From Thecamonas trahens ATCC 50062 (taxonomy: Eukaryota; Apusozoa; Apusomonadida; Apusomonadidae), in the NCBI RefSeq assembly GCF_000142905.1, contig NW_013657679.1, positions 126,657-190,656 on the forward strand: a DNA stretch of 64,000 nt, written 5' to 3'. The translations under genes were made by a program, and so were the position numbers. Below are positions 49,601 to 57,913 of the stretch, in pieces; the stretch's first letter is position 1; each line of letters starts with the position of its first letter. A model generated the notes under the pieces. It worked only from the letters and a program-made list of their open reading frames with translations, did not search any database and was not told the DNA's origin.

Positions 49601-49901
49601 CCCGCTCCCGCCTACCACCCGCCCCGTCAATCTCCCGCCGACGTCAGTCGTCCGCCCGCTCCCGCCGTCGGTCCTGCCCTCGCTTCCACGGCCAATCCAC
49701 GCTCCGACCCTCCCCAACCACCTCGCCCATCACACTCCCGCCACCGAGATGTGCTCGGCCTCGGGATCTTACTCGGGCTCGGCCGTCGACGATGGCGATC
49801 TCCCCTACACCCACAACGACTCTACAGATCACCTTCCTGCAGGCGATGTCGAGGACACCGTTCCCCTCGCCTTTGCCCCAGTCGAGCCGCCGCTGCCGTA
49901 G
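46623..49901 (+). CDS. Plasma-membrane-type Ca2+-ATPase (P2B)
   Basis: Calcium export pump, 1092 residues, ten-helix P-type ATPase. The N-terminus MRVALASLLDINRALEDGDT matches the 'L..L...R...' start before helix 1. The first helix pair is MRILLVAAAVSLVVG and FAIFLAVFIVAMVT. The actuator has LNGESVE; helix 4 has AVPEGLPLAVTISLAYSM; the phosphorylation site is CSDKTGTLTQNKM, with Asp as the acceptor. The nucleotide domain has KGAAEIVLG, and the hinge has MVTGDNVLTASHIA and TGDGSNDAPALKDAD. The C-terminal membrane block has VQLLWVNLIMDTMAALALGT. Pro/Thr/Ser-rich tail of ~115 residues after the last helix lacks a clear calmodulin site. The N-terminus is short, as in plant and protist P2B pumps whose regulators differ in position. 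Confidence 0.95.
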   Translation: MRVALASLLDINRALEDGDTSVLALSGGVEGLADALASSTSAGLSSSAVVDDALLARREMYGTNKIEEEPAASFFALFWEASYGDLTMRILLVAAAVSLVVGTLEDNKLGWIEGFAIFLAVFIVAMVTATNDYIQERQFKKLNDVKQSFSVKVLRGGEEVSILVFDVVVGDVVVLERDDAVPADGILIHGDSILLDTSQLNGESVETRVHPGAPFLQSGTRISQGFGTMLVTAVGEHTLWGETLALLSKGNPEPKTPLQRKLHKLATDIGKAGFVFAIIVFLVLTISFLIKESQTKDGVEADTHTFSEILEFIIIAITIVVVAVPEGLPLAVTISLAYSMSKMYKDNNLVRRLVACETMGGATQICSDKTGTLTQNKMLVAAGWYFGASYVDPAIGPPSAADFGITPAARSYVTLLAEGIAVNSSATLHAAPAEPAQGEADAEAGAAPVPGVTIIGSKTEGALLLYAGTNLGTHYGPLRAAADFRKRFSFSPIKKRMSAIVRKPTGGFRLHMKGAAEIVLGIAQYTFGASGEAELITPSKRAELEALIGELGSMGLRVLALGYADYEHDTPEWDGDDEPDDVPLILLALAAIADPVRPEVPTAVGECMDAGITVRMVTGDNVLTASHIARECGILGDGDVAIEGSVFRNMPREEVLEILPRLRVIARCSPKDKNVLVNMLREQGEVVAVTGDGSNDAPALKDADVGLSMGIMGTRLAIDASDIVILDDNFKSIVNAVVWGRGVFDNIRKFLQFQLTVNVVALSLALVAAVGQRGIPLKAVQLLWVNLIMDTMAALALGTEVPTRDLLRRAPYGRDIALISPVMWRNIIGQSVVQLAILIPLLFAGESLLNLDTSANPQDLIYLETLIFNIFVMLQVFNEINARKVNNEWNVFEGFFTNAIFVGVIIITLILQVFLVQVGGRITNTTQLTAIEWLVCIAIGLISLPAGALIRLIPVSSGTTDAQSTRIGERTADDDRVPPTPGSDDDDSGIPPAPLPPTTRPVNLPPTSVVRPLPPSVLPSLPRPIHAPTLPNHLAHHTPATEMCSASGSYSGSAVDDGDLPYTHNDSTDHLPAGDVEDTVPLAFAPVEPPLP

Positions 49902-50067
49902 CTCCCCCAAAAAACAACCAACCAACCAATGATGATGATGGTCAGAGCCGTCGCTGCGCTGCTTGTTCGAACAGAAAGAAGAAACCCCCCCATCCCGTCC
50001 CTTCGCAGAAAAAAATAGAGTCTGTTGCGCAACTGGCGACATGTGCGCCACGCGCAGACCACCACCG

Positions 50068-50105
<38 letters not shown>

Positions 50106-50152
50106 ACCTCTACAACCATTTCCACCCCTCTCGCTCCAGCACCAAGCACACC
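49902..50152. repeat. Intergenic region with (AC)n microsatellite
   Basis: An AC dinucleotide run at 50069-50102 lies shortly before the next start codon. No gene seen. Confidence 0.85.
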
Positions 50153-52273
50153 ATGTCTGGTTCAGGAAAGGAAGCTAAAGGTTCCAAGAAGGATATGCCC
50201 CCGCGGCGCCGCTGCTCCCGGCGTCGTCCACAGCCCAAGCCACGTTCGACCTCGCCCAGCGGGTTGACCAGGACCAAGACCAAGACCCCCACGGCAACGT
50301 CAACGTCAACGTCAACGTCGACATCAACCATCACCACCGTGGTGAGCGGAAATGACTCTGGTCGGAAGCGGAAGAAGCTGGTCATCTCACGTAGTGGTGG
50401 GGACTCGTCTCGGTCGTCCGGTCCGCCACCGCCGTCCACGGGCTCTGCAGCTGTTGTCCAGCCGGCCGTCGTCCAGCCGGCTGTCGTCCACCCACCGCCG
50501 ACAATCGATGATGCTGCCACCATCGAACCGGTTAGGCGGTGCAAGATCGTGCCGAGAAAGGAGCTGAAGCGCTGCGATGTGCCCCACCCGAAAAGGTGCA
50601 AGCGGGCCAAGCCGAAGAAGACTCCCCCTCCCAAGCGGTGTGCTCGGGTGGCGCCCAGAAACGACCGGCTGACCTTGGATGAGCCCCGCCTTACATCTCC
50701 GCTCGCCCCTGCCCCGCCACCGGTCGCCTGCGCCCGCATATCGCCGCCGTCAATCCTAACCGCGCCCGCCCCTGCCCCGCCACCGGTCGCCTGCGCCCGC
50801 ATATCGCCGCCGTCAATCCCAATCGCACCCGCCCCTGCCCCGCCACCGGTCGCCTGCGCCCGCATATCGCCGCCGTCAATCCCAACCCCGCCCGTGCCTG
50901 TCCAGATGCCCGACTTCAGACCTCACATTGCATGCTCACGGGTGGCACCGCGGATGCGCGAACTCGAGCGGGATGTCGTGTGTGAGGTCCCACCGCGGCG
51001 CGAGTCCTCGCCCGACTCGATCGACTCTCTCTATTCACCGCGGGATTTGATAGATGACATTCAGTGTGCGCGGGTCGAGCCGAACTTTGACTACTCTAGC
51101 GACAGCGAGTTGATTGCTGCACCGAGCCAGCCGTCGTGGTGGGACGATACGATCAAGGAGCCGTCGCCAGCCTGCCTGGGCCTCCCGGGCTCATCGGTTC
51201 CCTCGCTCGCTAAGCTCTGCATCAAGACGATGCTTGACGAAGGTGTGTACTTTCGCGACGAGCCGCAGGTGGTGGCCCAGGTTGAGGCCGAGATGCGGTC
51301 ATTCCCGTTCCTCAACCTCAAGGACCCGCGGCCGGCCGACGAGTGGCCAGCAGCGACGCTGGAAGCTCTGAGGCAGCCGTTGGAGAGCGACGCGTGCGTG
51401 CCGGCCATCAACGTTGCAGTGGACCTGGAGGACACTGCCGGTCGCATCTACGACCTCGTCACTATGGTCGATAGCTGCGAGCAACTCGCTGATCGAGCCA
51501 ACATCCCGCACGCCTTTGAGCGGTACGCGCGCTATCTCGACCTTGTCCGCGCTCACCCTGAGGTCCAGCTTGTGCCTGCGCTCGACATTCTCGCAGTCTG
51601 GTACGCGCATCTCATCCGAACCGGGCAGTACAAGACGTTCTGCCTCTCGCGCTACCCAAACGTGGGCGAGCGGCGCCGGCTCGTCGACCGCACTGGACCG
51701 CTCATCGTCCTGGACACGTACGGCAAGCTCCTCACCAACGACGACGACCACCAAGTCGCTGAGGCGCTCGCTGTGACTGGAAGGCTCTGGATGGAGGCAT
51801 ACGGTGAGCCGTACCAGGTCAACCTCGCCGAGGTATACCCGGCCACGCCACAGCTCTCGCTCACGCCGCCGGTGCAGCTCAGCATGTCTGTCGACGATTT
51901 CCTCCACGACCGCGACTGGCTCACCGATCTGCACAGCATGATCAGCGCGGAGCAGCGCGAGCTCCTTGCCTTGCACTCGACGCCGTACCTACGCTCCCTC
52001 ATCCGGTCGTACGAGCGGTTCCTCTACCTCAACGCTAAGCATTCGACCGGCTACCTCTCTGTTGCGCTCGACGTCGACCTCATCTGGCACGCGCACCAGA
52101 TCTACCCCGCCAACTACGAGATGGACTGCCTCCGCATGTTTGGCCAGCCAGTTCCGCACATTCCGTGGCCAGAGCACACGCCCGAGGAGGACGCGGCCAA
52201 CACTGCCCATCTCGAGTCGGTCTGGGCCGAGACCTTTGGCCTCGACTTTGGTGCGCGGCCGACGCTGTCCTGA
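50153..52273 (+). CDS. GRDP-like (DUF1399) protein with repeated Cys-Arg-Pro linear motifs
   Basis: 706 residues from MSGSGKEAKGSKKDMPPRRR at 50153. The N-terminal ~320 residues are disordered, basic and Pro-rich, and carry at least eight copies of a C-x-R-[VI]-x-P-like motif (RCKIVPRKE, RCARVAPRN, ACARISPPS three times, ACSRVAPRM, QCARVEPNF). The C-terminal half is the GRDP/DUF1399 domain: VDSCEQLADRANIPHAFERY, LVPALDILAVWYAHLIRTGQ, CLSRYPNVGERRRLVDRTGP, and the signature SVALDVDLIWHAHQIYPANY. Related plant GRDPs act in stress signalling and osmotic response, and fungal ones are uncharacterised. Biochemical role unknown. Confidence 0.8.
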   Translation: MSGSGKEAKGSKKDMPPRRRCSRRRPQPKPRSTSPSGLTRTKTKTPTATSTSTSTSTSTITTVVSGNDSGRKRKKLVISRSGGDSSRSSGPPPPSTGSAAVVQPAVVQPAVVHPPPTIDDAATIEPVRRCKIVPRKELKRCDVPHPKRCKRAKPKKTPPPKRCARVAPRNDRLTLDEPRLTSPLAPAPPPVACARISPPSILTAPAPAPPPVACARISPPSIPIAPAPAPPPVACARISPPSIPTPPVPVQMPDFRPHIACSRVAPRMRELERDVVCEVPPRRESSPDSIDSLYSPRDLIDDIQCARVEPNFDYSSDSELIAAPSQPSWWDDTIKEPSPACLGLPGSSVPSLAKLCIKTMLDEGVYFRDEPQVVAQVEAEMRSFPFLNLKDPRPADEWPAATLEALRQPLESDACVPAINVAVDLEDTAGRIYDLVTMVDSCEQLADRANIPHAFERYARYLDLVRAHPEVQLVPALDILAVWYAHLIRTGQYKTFCLSRYPNVGERRRLVDRTGPLIVLDTYGKLLTNDDDHQVAEALAVTGRLWMEAYGEPYQVNLAEVYPATPQLSLTPPVQLSMSVDDFLHDRDWLTDLHSMISAEQRELLALHSTPYLRSLIRSYERFLYLNAKHSTGYLSVALDVDLIWHAHQIYPANYEMDCLRMFGQPVPHIPWPEHTPEEDAANTAHLESVWAETFGLDFGARPTLS
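50698..50885. repeat. Three tandem copies of a 63-bp coding unit
   Basis: Near-identical units coding APAPPPVACARISPPSI, starting at about 50704, 50767 and 50830. They differ by a few bases, so the array looks recently expanded. Confidence 0.93.
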
Positions 52274-52488
52274 TCCGGAAAGCCTCCACCAAGTGCTCAC
52301 CAACAACTTGATCACACCAGCTTGTGCAGCAACACCAGCCGCGCAGCCATTTACGCTCAATCTCATACACTCATCACATGACACACCTCGACGGTACCCC
52401 CCACTCCGCTCACAGCTCTTTCCCCGTCCGCACCGCCAGGCGACCGGGGCCCTCCACCCCCACGCCCGGAGCCACTCCTCTCGCGACC

Positions 52489-53538
52489 ATGGACACTTAC
52501 TTTGACCTGGACGCGTTCCGGGCACGGGTGAGCAGCAGCACGGCCGAGGCGCATGCAACGGTGTACGGTGTGGTGTACTCGCCATGTGGTGAGTACATGG
52601 CTGCGGTGGACTCGCGGGGAGTGGTGAGGGTGTGGGCCCTGTCTCCTGCTCTCCAAGGCGAGTGGTGGGCCGAGGGTGAGGATGGCTCGCCCGGCGTGCC
52701 TCTTGTCACGGCTACTCTTCATCGAGGTCCCATCTACGGTGTCGAGCTGGCAGAGATTGGCAGCAAGGTTGTTCTGGCTACGGGTGCGTCTGATGGTCTC
52801 GGTCTCTGGGATTGGGCTGCGTTGCTGGCGAGTGGCGGTGAGGCGACGGCCGTGGCGGCGGCGCAGTTGCTGGCGCTGGATGCGGGCGATGTGGCTGGAA
52901 CGCCGGTAGAGGTCAACGCTGTGGCGCTGGATCCAGCATCAGGCCTGGTAGTTTGCGGAACGGGTGCCGGCGAAGTGCGGGCGTGGGACGTGGCGACCGG
53001 GAGCCACAGCTACACGCTTACCGGCCACACCGACATGGTGCTCGACGTGGGGCTGCGGGGCTCTGGCAGCGCCCCGGTGTCGGCGTCAGAAGACGGGACG
53101 GTCAAGCTGTGGGATGCCAAGGCCGGAGGATGCAGCGCGAGCCTGCAGCCCGGCGGTGGGGCGTGGGTTGGCGCGCTTGCGCTCGATCCGGACGCGTCGT
53201 GGCTGGCAACCGGCGGCGGTGACTGTGCGGTCTCGCTGTGGCACCTTGCGTCGCTGACGCAGACGACGACGATGGAAACCAAGGCCTGCGTCCAGACCGT
53301 GGTCTTTGCCGACGAGCACGTGCTGGCTGGCGGAGCGAGCCCGTGGCTTTACCGCTTTAACATCAACGGGCGGCTGGCGGCCAAGCTGCCTGTGAGTGCG
53401 AGCTCGGTGTTTGCGGTCGGGCTCAACGAGGCGAGCCCGCGGAACAGGGTGATTGTGGCCGGCGGCAACACGCCAGTCCTCGACGTGTACACCAACTACT
53501 TCCACCGGGCGTTTGGTCTCCCGCTCTCGACCAGCTAG
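52489..53538 (+). CDS. THOC6: THOC6-like WD40 subunit of the THO/TREX mRNA export complex
   Basis: 349 residues from MDTYFDLDAFRARVSSSTAE at 52489, chosen because it follows a good ACC context and starts the conserved region; the upstream in-frame region to 52324 is Pro-rich. WD40 blades include VYGVVYSPCGEYMAAVDSRG, RGPIYGVELAEIGSKVVLAT, VEVNAVALDPASGLVVCGTG, SHSYTLTGHTDMVLDVGLRG, SASEDGTVKLWDAKAGG and ATGGGDCAVSLWHLASL. The C-terminal VIVAGGNTPVLDVYTNYF is typical of THOC6, where the last strand closes the propeller. Start VYSV-P-G-Y-A is also as in animal and plant THOC6. Intronless. Its TAG stop shares CTAG with the neighbouring gene. Confidence 0.85.
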   Translation: MDTYFDLDAFRARVSSSTAEAHATVYGVVYSPCGEYMAAVDSRGVVRVWALSPALQGEWWAEGEDGSPGVPLVTATLHRGPIYGVELAEIGSKVVLATGASDGLGLWDWAALLASGGEATAVAAAQLLALDAGDVAGTPVEVNAVALDPASGLVVCGTGAGEVRAWDVATGSHSYTLTGHTDMVLDVGLRGSGSAPVSASEDGTVKLWDAKAGGCSASLQPGGGAWVGALALDPDASWLATGGGDCAVSLWHLASLTQTTTMETKACVQTVVFADEHVLAGGASPWLYRFNINGRLAAKLPVSASSVFAVGLNEASPRNRVIVAGGNTPVLDVYTNYFHRAFGLPLSTS

Positions 53539-56500
53539 TTGACCTTGATCTTGGAGGCTGGCTTGGACGAGCGGCGCGAGTAGCGGTAGGCGGCAAAGAG
53601 GAGGGCGTTGAGAGCGGCGCCGACGGCAACAGTCCAGCGGACCGAAACGCCTTCGTGGACGTGTTGCTCCTCCTGCACCGCATTGCAGTGGTAGTGGGCG
53701 GCGTAGCCTACAAACTCGGCGGCCTGGTGAACAAATCGCGCGGCCTTGCCGAGGAGCACGCCCGAGACGAGCGACGCGAGCTCATCGTCGGTGTGGGCCG
53801 AGACCCGCGGCGAGGCGGCGGTAAACTCGGCAGCAGCCCAGAGCGAGCGGACGTCGTCATAGGCGGTGCGGAGGGCGTCCATGGCCGGCGAGGCAAAAGC
53901 TGGCGCGTTGTACTCGGTAACGGCCACGGACGCGAGATGTGCCAGCGCTGTGTTCATCGACGACCGCGCCGCGAGCAGTGCGGCGACAGCGTTGTTGAAC
54001 TTGACGAGGCCGGTCTGGTGCCGCGAAATCCGCCACGCGCCATCGCAGGCCGAGAGCGGCGAGGTGCCTGTGGCGTAGAGCCAGTTGTCGAGGGCGCGCC
54101 GGGCGCCAGGCGCCGCGGCTGGCGGGAGGCCGCCGACAAGGCGGAGCACGGCGGCAGTGATGGCCTTGGTCGGCGCGCGGAGGTTGACAAGCTTGGACGC
54201 GCCGTTGCAGTGCATGTACGACTCCCACTCGGTGTGCGGCGACTGAACGCCGAGGACGACGCCGTCAACGACAGCCACCTGCGACGTGGCGTCGAGGAAG
54301 AACGGGTGGGTCGAGTCTGTGGAGAAGAGAACAATGGGGACAACGAGCGAAGCGCCACTGGCCTTGCCACCCGAGGAGCGCGCGGCCGCGTTCGCGGCTG
54401 GTGCGGTCTGAGCGAGGAGGGCGGCGAGGGTGGCCGAGTCGATGACTCGGCGAGTCGACGATTCGATGGAGCCTTCGAGGCTCAGGCGCGGGATGCGGAC
54501 CGTGGTCTGCGAGGCGGCGACCGCAACGGCGAGGCCGGGATCGAGGTCGAGCGAGCGGCGGGCGAGCGAGAAGGCAAAGTGCTGCCACGGCAGGCGGAGG
54601 CTCGCCATCTGAGCCTTGAACGAGTTAAAGTCAAAGGCGGTCGGCCCGATGGGGTCGTAGCTTTCGTGCGCGACGACAACGACGACATTAAAGTTGACAA
54701 CCTTGGCGGCGGCAAAGGCGCCTCCGGCAGCTACAAAGCTTGGGTCAAGCGGCGGCGTGACCACGTGCTTGATACCAGCGTCGAGAACGCCGGCGAGCTT
54801 GGTGAGGAAGAGCGAAGCCGCGAGCTGTCCGGAAGACGTCGGCTCGGCGTGGGTGTTGGGGTCGGTGACAAGGATCACGTCCTCGGGCTGCGGGTTGACA
54901 ACAGCGTCGCGTGCTGCTGGATCTGAAGCTTCTTGGAGGGCGGCGAGGCGGGCGCGGAGCTTGGCGCAGAACGGCGGGAGCGAGATGCGGGGTGTGCCGG
55001 GCGGGGTGGCAAAGAGCGACTCGTCGCAAAACTTGGCAAGGAACGATGAGACAGTGTCTGGCTCGGACATGGCCTCGATGGCGGCGTCGGACGGGACGTG
55101 GCGGCCACCTGATGCAGCCGAAGCCCCGCCCTGCGACACAGCGTGTTCGGCAGACCAGGCGGTGAGCGCGGCGGCGGTGGTGTCCTCGAGCGACGGCAGC
55201 GAGTCGCGAGTCTTGAGCCCGTGGCCGCCGAGGCGCGGGCCCCACTCAAAGGGACCGGCGTGAAGGTCGAGGACGGCAAACGCGGAGGAGGAGACCCAGA
55301 GGTCAACAAGGCACTCGGACGTAAAGTCGAGCTCAGTCTCTGCGGCGAGGAGCGACTCGACATACGCCGAGTCCTCGAGCGAGCCTGCGCCGAGGTAGCG
55401 GAGGAGGAGGTGGACGAGGTTAGTGCTCGTGTCAGCGCTGGGCGGAAAGATACGCGCGCAGGGGACGGCCGCATCAGCGTCGCACGTGATGATGCGAAGC
55501 GGCGAGGTTGGGGCTGGGTTGAGAAGCCCAGACCAGCGCGAGCCCGAGTGGTGCGACGGCGGATGAACGGGAGCGTAGCGCCAGCCGTGGTCGGCCATGT
55601 AGGCAGAAATCCACTCCTCAGCGGCGGTGCCGAGATACTCGAAAGAGAGTGGGCCGTCGGAGGCAATATACTGCTGCTGGCGAGAGTAGATGATGGCGTC
55701 GGAGAGCGGCGCAGCCGATGCGAGGGCGCGATGAGCGTACGAGACCGGGAAATCGTCGGATGTTGGCAGTGCCCACTCACGAGGACGGTACTCAGAGTCG
55801 AGTAAGGCCTCCAACTCGTGACGCGACTCGTCCAGTTGAACGAGCTCGTCCTCGGTGAGGCCACGGGCATAGCCGTAGCGGACAGAGGCAGCTGGGTCGA
55901 TAAACTCGCCGGGCTTTGCGACGACAAAGGTGAAAGCGTCGTCGAGGCCCATGCCGGCCAGAAAGTCGCCGAGCACGCCCTCAAAGGCCAGCGCGTCGAC
56001 AGTGACCGTCTGGGCTGGGAGATCCGGCCCATCGTCGCCCCACACAGAGCGCCAGGGATCGGCACCAGGGTCCGGGCCCGGACGAGCCAGTGAGAGGACG
56101 AGGGCATCAAAGAAGCGAGCGACCTGCGGCGAGGCCTCGATGAGCCGGAAATGGTACGAGTAGTGCGCGTTCGGCACCACACCATCCGTCGTCCGCATGG
56201 CAAGCATGTGCTCGATGTGCTTGAGCCATGGCGCAGCGGCCGCCGCGGCGAGCGATGGTTTGCTCGGCGGAGCAAAGCCTAGCAGGAGCACGTTGACCAA
56301 GCGCGGAACAACCAGCGGTGGAATCGGAGGCAGCTCGAGGTCTGGCCGCGGCAGATCAGACGGATTCGGAGGTGTAGGTGACGCTCCAGTCTCTGCCGTC
56401 GGCTTGGGACTCGTTCTCCCGCGGTAGCGAAGCGCCGCCGACTCGAGAGACGCCAGCAGTGCGTCCATGTCGGGCGTGGTAGAGCCATGGGTGGGGAGGC

Positions 56501-56564
56501 TGAGGGCAAGGGCCATGACAACGAGTGCCGCAATGAGGACGAGGAGGAGACGGTGGGGATGCAT
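53535..56564 (-). CDS. Large lumenal/extracellular protein with N-terminal signal and C-terminal TM anchor
   Basis: 1009 residues; not firmly recognised. Signal peptide MHPHRLLLVLIAALVVMALA; C-terminal TM at ~residues 975-995 (WTVAVGAALNALLFAAYRY) followed by a short basic tail. The large lumenal part is mostly globular with segments that look conserved: VVPRLVNVLLLGF, VVPIVLFSTDSTHPFFLDAT, VAVVDGVVLGVQSPHTEWES and GASLVVPIVLFST-type strand pairs. The pattern recalls the plant At3g28720/At5g58100 (SPOT1-like) transmembrane family, but I could not confirm that. The stop codon overlaps that of THOC6. Confidence 0.7.
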   Translation of the reverse strand: MHPHRLLLVLIAALVVMALALSLPTHGSTTPDMDALLASLESAALRYRGRTSPKPTAETGASPTPPNPSDLPRPDLELPPIPPLVVPRLVNVLLLGFAPPSKPSLAAAAAAPWLKHIEHMLAMRTTDGVVPNAHYSYHFRLIEASPQVARFFDALVLSLARPGPDPGADPWRSVWGDDGPDLPAQTVTVDALAFEGVLGDFLAGMGLDDAFTFVVAKPGEFIDPAASVRYGYARGLTEDELVQLDESRHELEALLDSEYRPREWALPTSDDFPVSYAHRALASAAPLSDAIIYSRQQQYIASDGPLSFEYLGTAAEEWISAYMADHGWRYAPVHPPSHHSGSRWSGLLNPAPTSPLRIITCDADAAVPCARIFPPSADTSTNLVHLLLRYLGAGSLEDSAYVESLLAAETELDFTSECLVDLWVSSSAFAVLDLHAGPFEWGPRLGGHGLKTRDSLPSLEDTTAAALTAWSAEHAVSQGGASAASGGRHVPSDAAIEAMSEPDTVSSFLAKFCDESLFATPPGTPRISLPPFCAKLRARLAALQEASDPAARDAVVNPQPEDVILVTDPNTHAEPTSSGQLAASLFLTKLAGVLDAGIKHVVTPPLDPSFVAAGGAFAAAKVVNFNVVVVVAHESYDPIGPTAFDFNSFKAQMASLRLPWQHFAFSLARRSLDLDPGLAVAVAASQTTVRIPRLSLEGSIESSTRRVIDSATLAALLAQTAPAANAAARSSGGKASGASLVVPIVLFSTDSTHPFFLDATSQVAVVDGVVLGVQSPHTEWESYMHCNGASKLVNLRAPTKAITAAVLRLVGGLPPAAAPGARRALDNWLYATGTSPLSACDGAWRISRHQTGLVKFNNAVAALLAARSSMNTALAHLASVAVTEYNAPAFASPAMDALRTAYDDVRSLWAAAEFTAASPRVSAHTDDELASLVSGVLLGKAARFVHQAAEFVGYAAHYHCNAVQEEQHVHEGVSVRWTVAVGAALNALLFAAYRYSRRSSKPASKIKVN

Positions 56565-56830
56565 GTGGGGGGGGGGGAGGCGTAGAGTGGAGTGTGGTTG
56601 GATGGTAGTGGTAGGGTCGGGCGCCAGGGAGGCGGCGGGCGCCCGAGTTGGGCACCGTTCAATCTGACTGTGAGGGAATGGGAAGGATCGGGGATCGGGA
56701 ATCAGAGAGGGAGGGGGGGGGGGGGGGGCTAGTAGTGGGGCTGGTGGTTACGGGTGACTGCTGATCGTTGCAGAATCTAGGCATCGGCGGCAGGCTCGGC
56801 TGGCTCGGCTGGCTCGGCTGGCTCGGCAGA

Positions 56831-57645
56831 CTAGGCAGGCGGGACGAGTGAGTAGGCAACCATGGAAAAGTTGTACTCGTCCGGGTTGGGAGCCATAAAG
56901 TAGGTCTTGATGGCGGCGGCAGCGGCGGCAGCGACACCGTCGGCAGAGCATCGGGCCAGTGGGATGGGACCAGGCTTACGGCCGTCGAGCTCGTAGAGGA
57001 TGCCATCGTGGAAGGCAAAGCAGATAAAGTGGGCAGCGATAGAGGCCTCGGACTCGGGCTGAGCTGACTGACCCTGCGAGGCGGTACCGTTGTGGAGCGA
57101 GCGAATGCGCTCGTTGGCGGCAAAAGTCTCGCCGCGGACAAGCGGAGTAGCCTCTGCCACCGAGTCGAGGAAGCCCCGAAGGATCGAGTCGTCGGCGAGG
57201 TCGAGGGCCGAGACAGTGTTTGCCAGAGCATGAACCATGGCGATGGTCCCGCATGCGTTGCCAAGCTCATCGATCTGGGTCATGTAAAACGGCGGGTCTG
57301 CAGGCGCCCCATCATCGCCGTACACCGACTCGGGATCGGGACGGTCGACCTTGTTGAGCCCCGAGGGCCTGCAGAGGAGGACAGCCATGACCGGCTGCGG
57401 GAGGAAGGCAAGCATGTCGTCATCGAGGCCCCAGATGTCGGAGAACATGCACTTGCCCTCGGGCACACCCAGATTGGCAGCAAACTGTGTGGTTGAAGGG
57501 TGACGTGAGTGGGGGAAGGAGGGGAGGGAGGGGGGGGAGGGGGGGGGGGGAGGAGGGGGGGGGGGCGTACATTGGTGAACACCTCGGGGTTGGACTCGAC
57601 GGCCTTCCAGCGGTCACGAGCATCGGTGGGGGTAGCGGCGGACAT
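56831..57645 (-). CDS. Ubiquitin C-terminal hydrolase, UCHL3 family (C12), one intron
   Basis: Cleaves small adducts from the ubiquitin C-terminus. 242 residues. Exon 1 (57571-57645) is MSAATPTDARDRWKAVESNP plus five residues. The intron is 57485-57570 (GTACGC...CAG, G-rich on the plus strand), and exon 2 (56831-57484) continues FAANLGVPEGKCMFSDIWGL. Joining them restores the family N-terminus (W..LE-NPEV). Catalytic residues: Gln in MTQIDELGNACGT, Cys ~103 in the same motif, His ~177 in AAHFICFAFHDG and Asp ~192 in YELDGRKPGP. The crossover loop lies at about residues 150-165. Active-site spacing matches human UCHL3. Confidence 0.93.
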
Positions 57646-57913
57646 GAGTGTGAGGGGTGTGGGGATGGGTGAGAGGAGTGTGTGAGTAGGTAGGGGTCGT
57701 GGGGGCCGTGGGGGCTGGGGAGGTTGCGGTGGTGGTGGGTGGAAGGTCTGTCAGGTTTGGAGCGTGAGCAAGAAAAGAAGATTCGTCACGCTACGTCGCC
57801 GTCAAGCAGATGACATCCATACTATGTGTTACTCGATGTACTGTCTTTGTCTGCCAGTCTACGTCACGTACAGCCGATCGATGCGCTGCTTGCTACAGCT
57901 GGGTGGGAGCGTG
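57646..57913. other. Intergenic region
   Basis: Both flanking genes are on minus, so it holds the UCH promoter and the 3' end of the DUF4139 gene. No gene seen. Confidence 0.5.
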
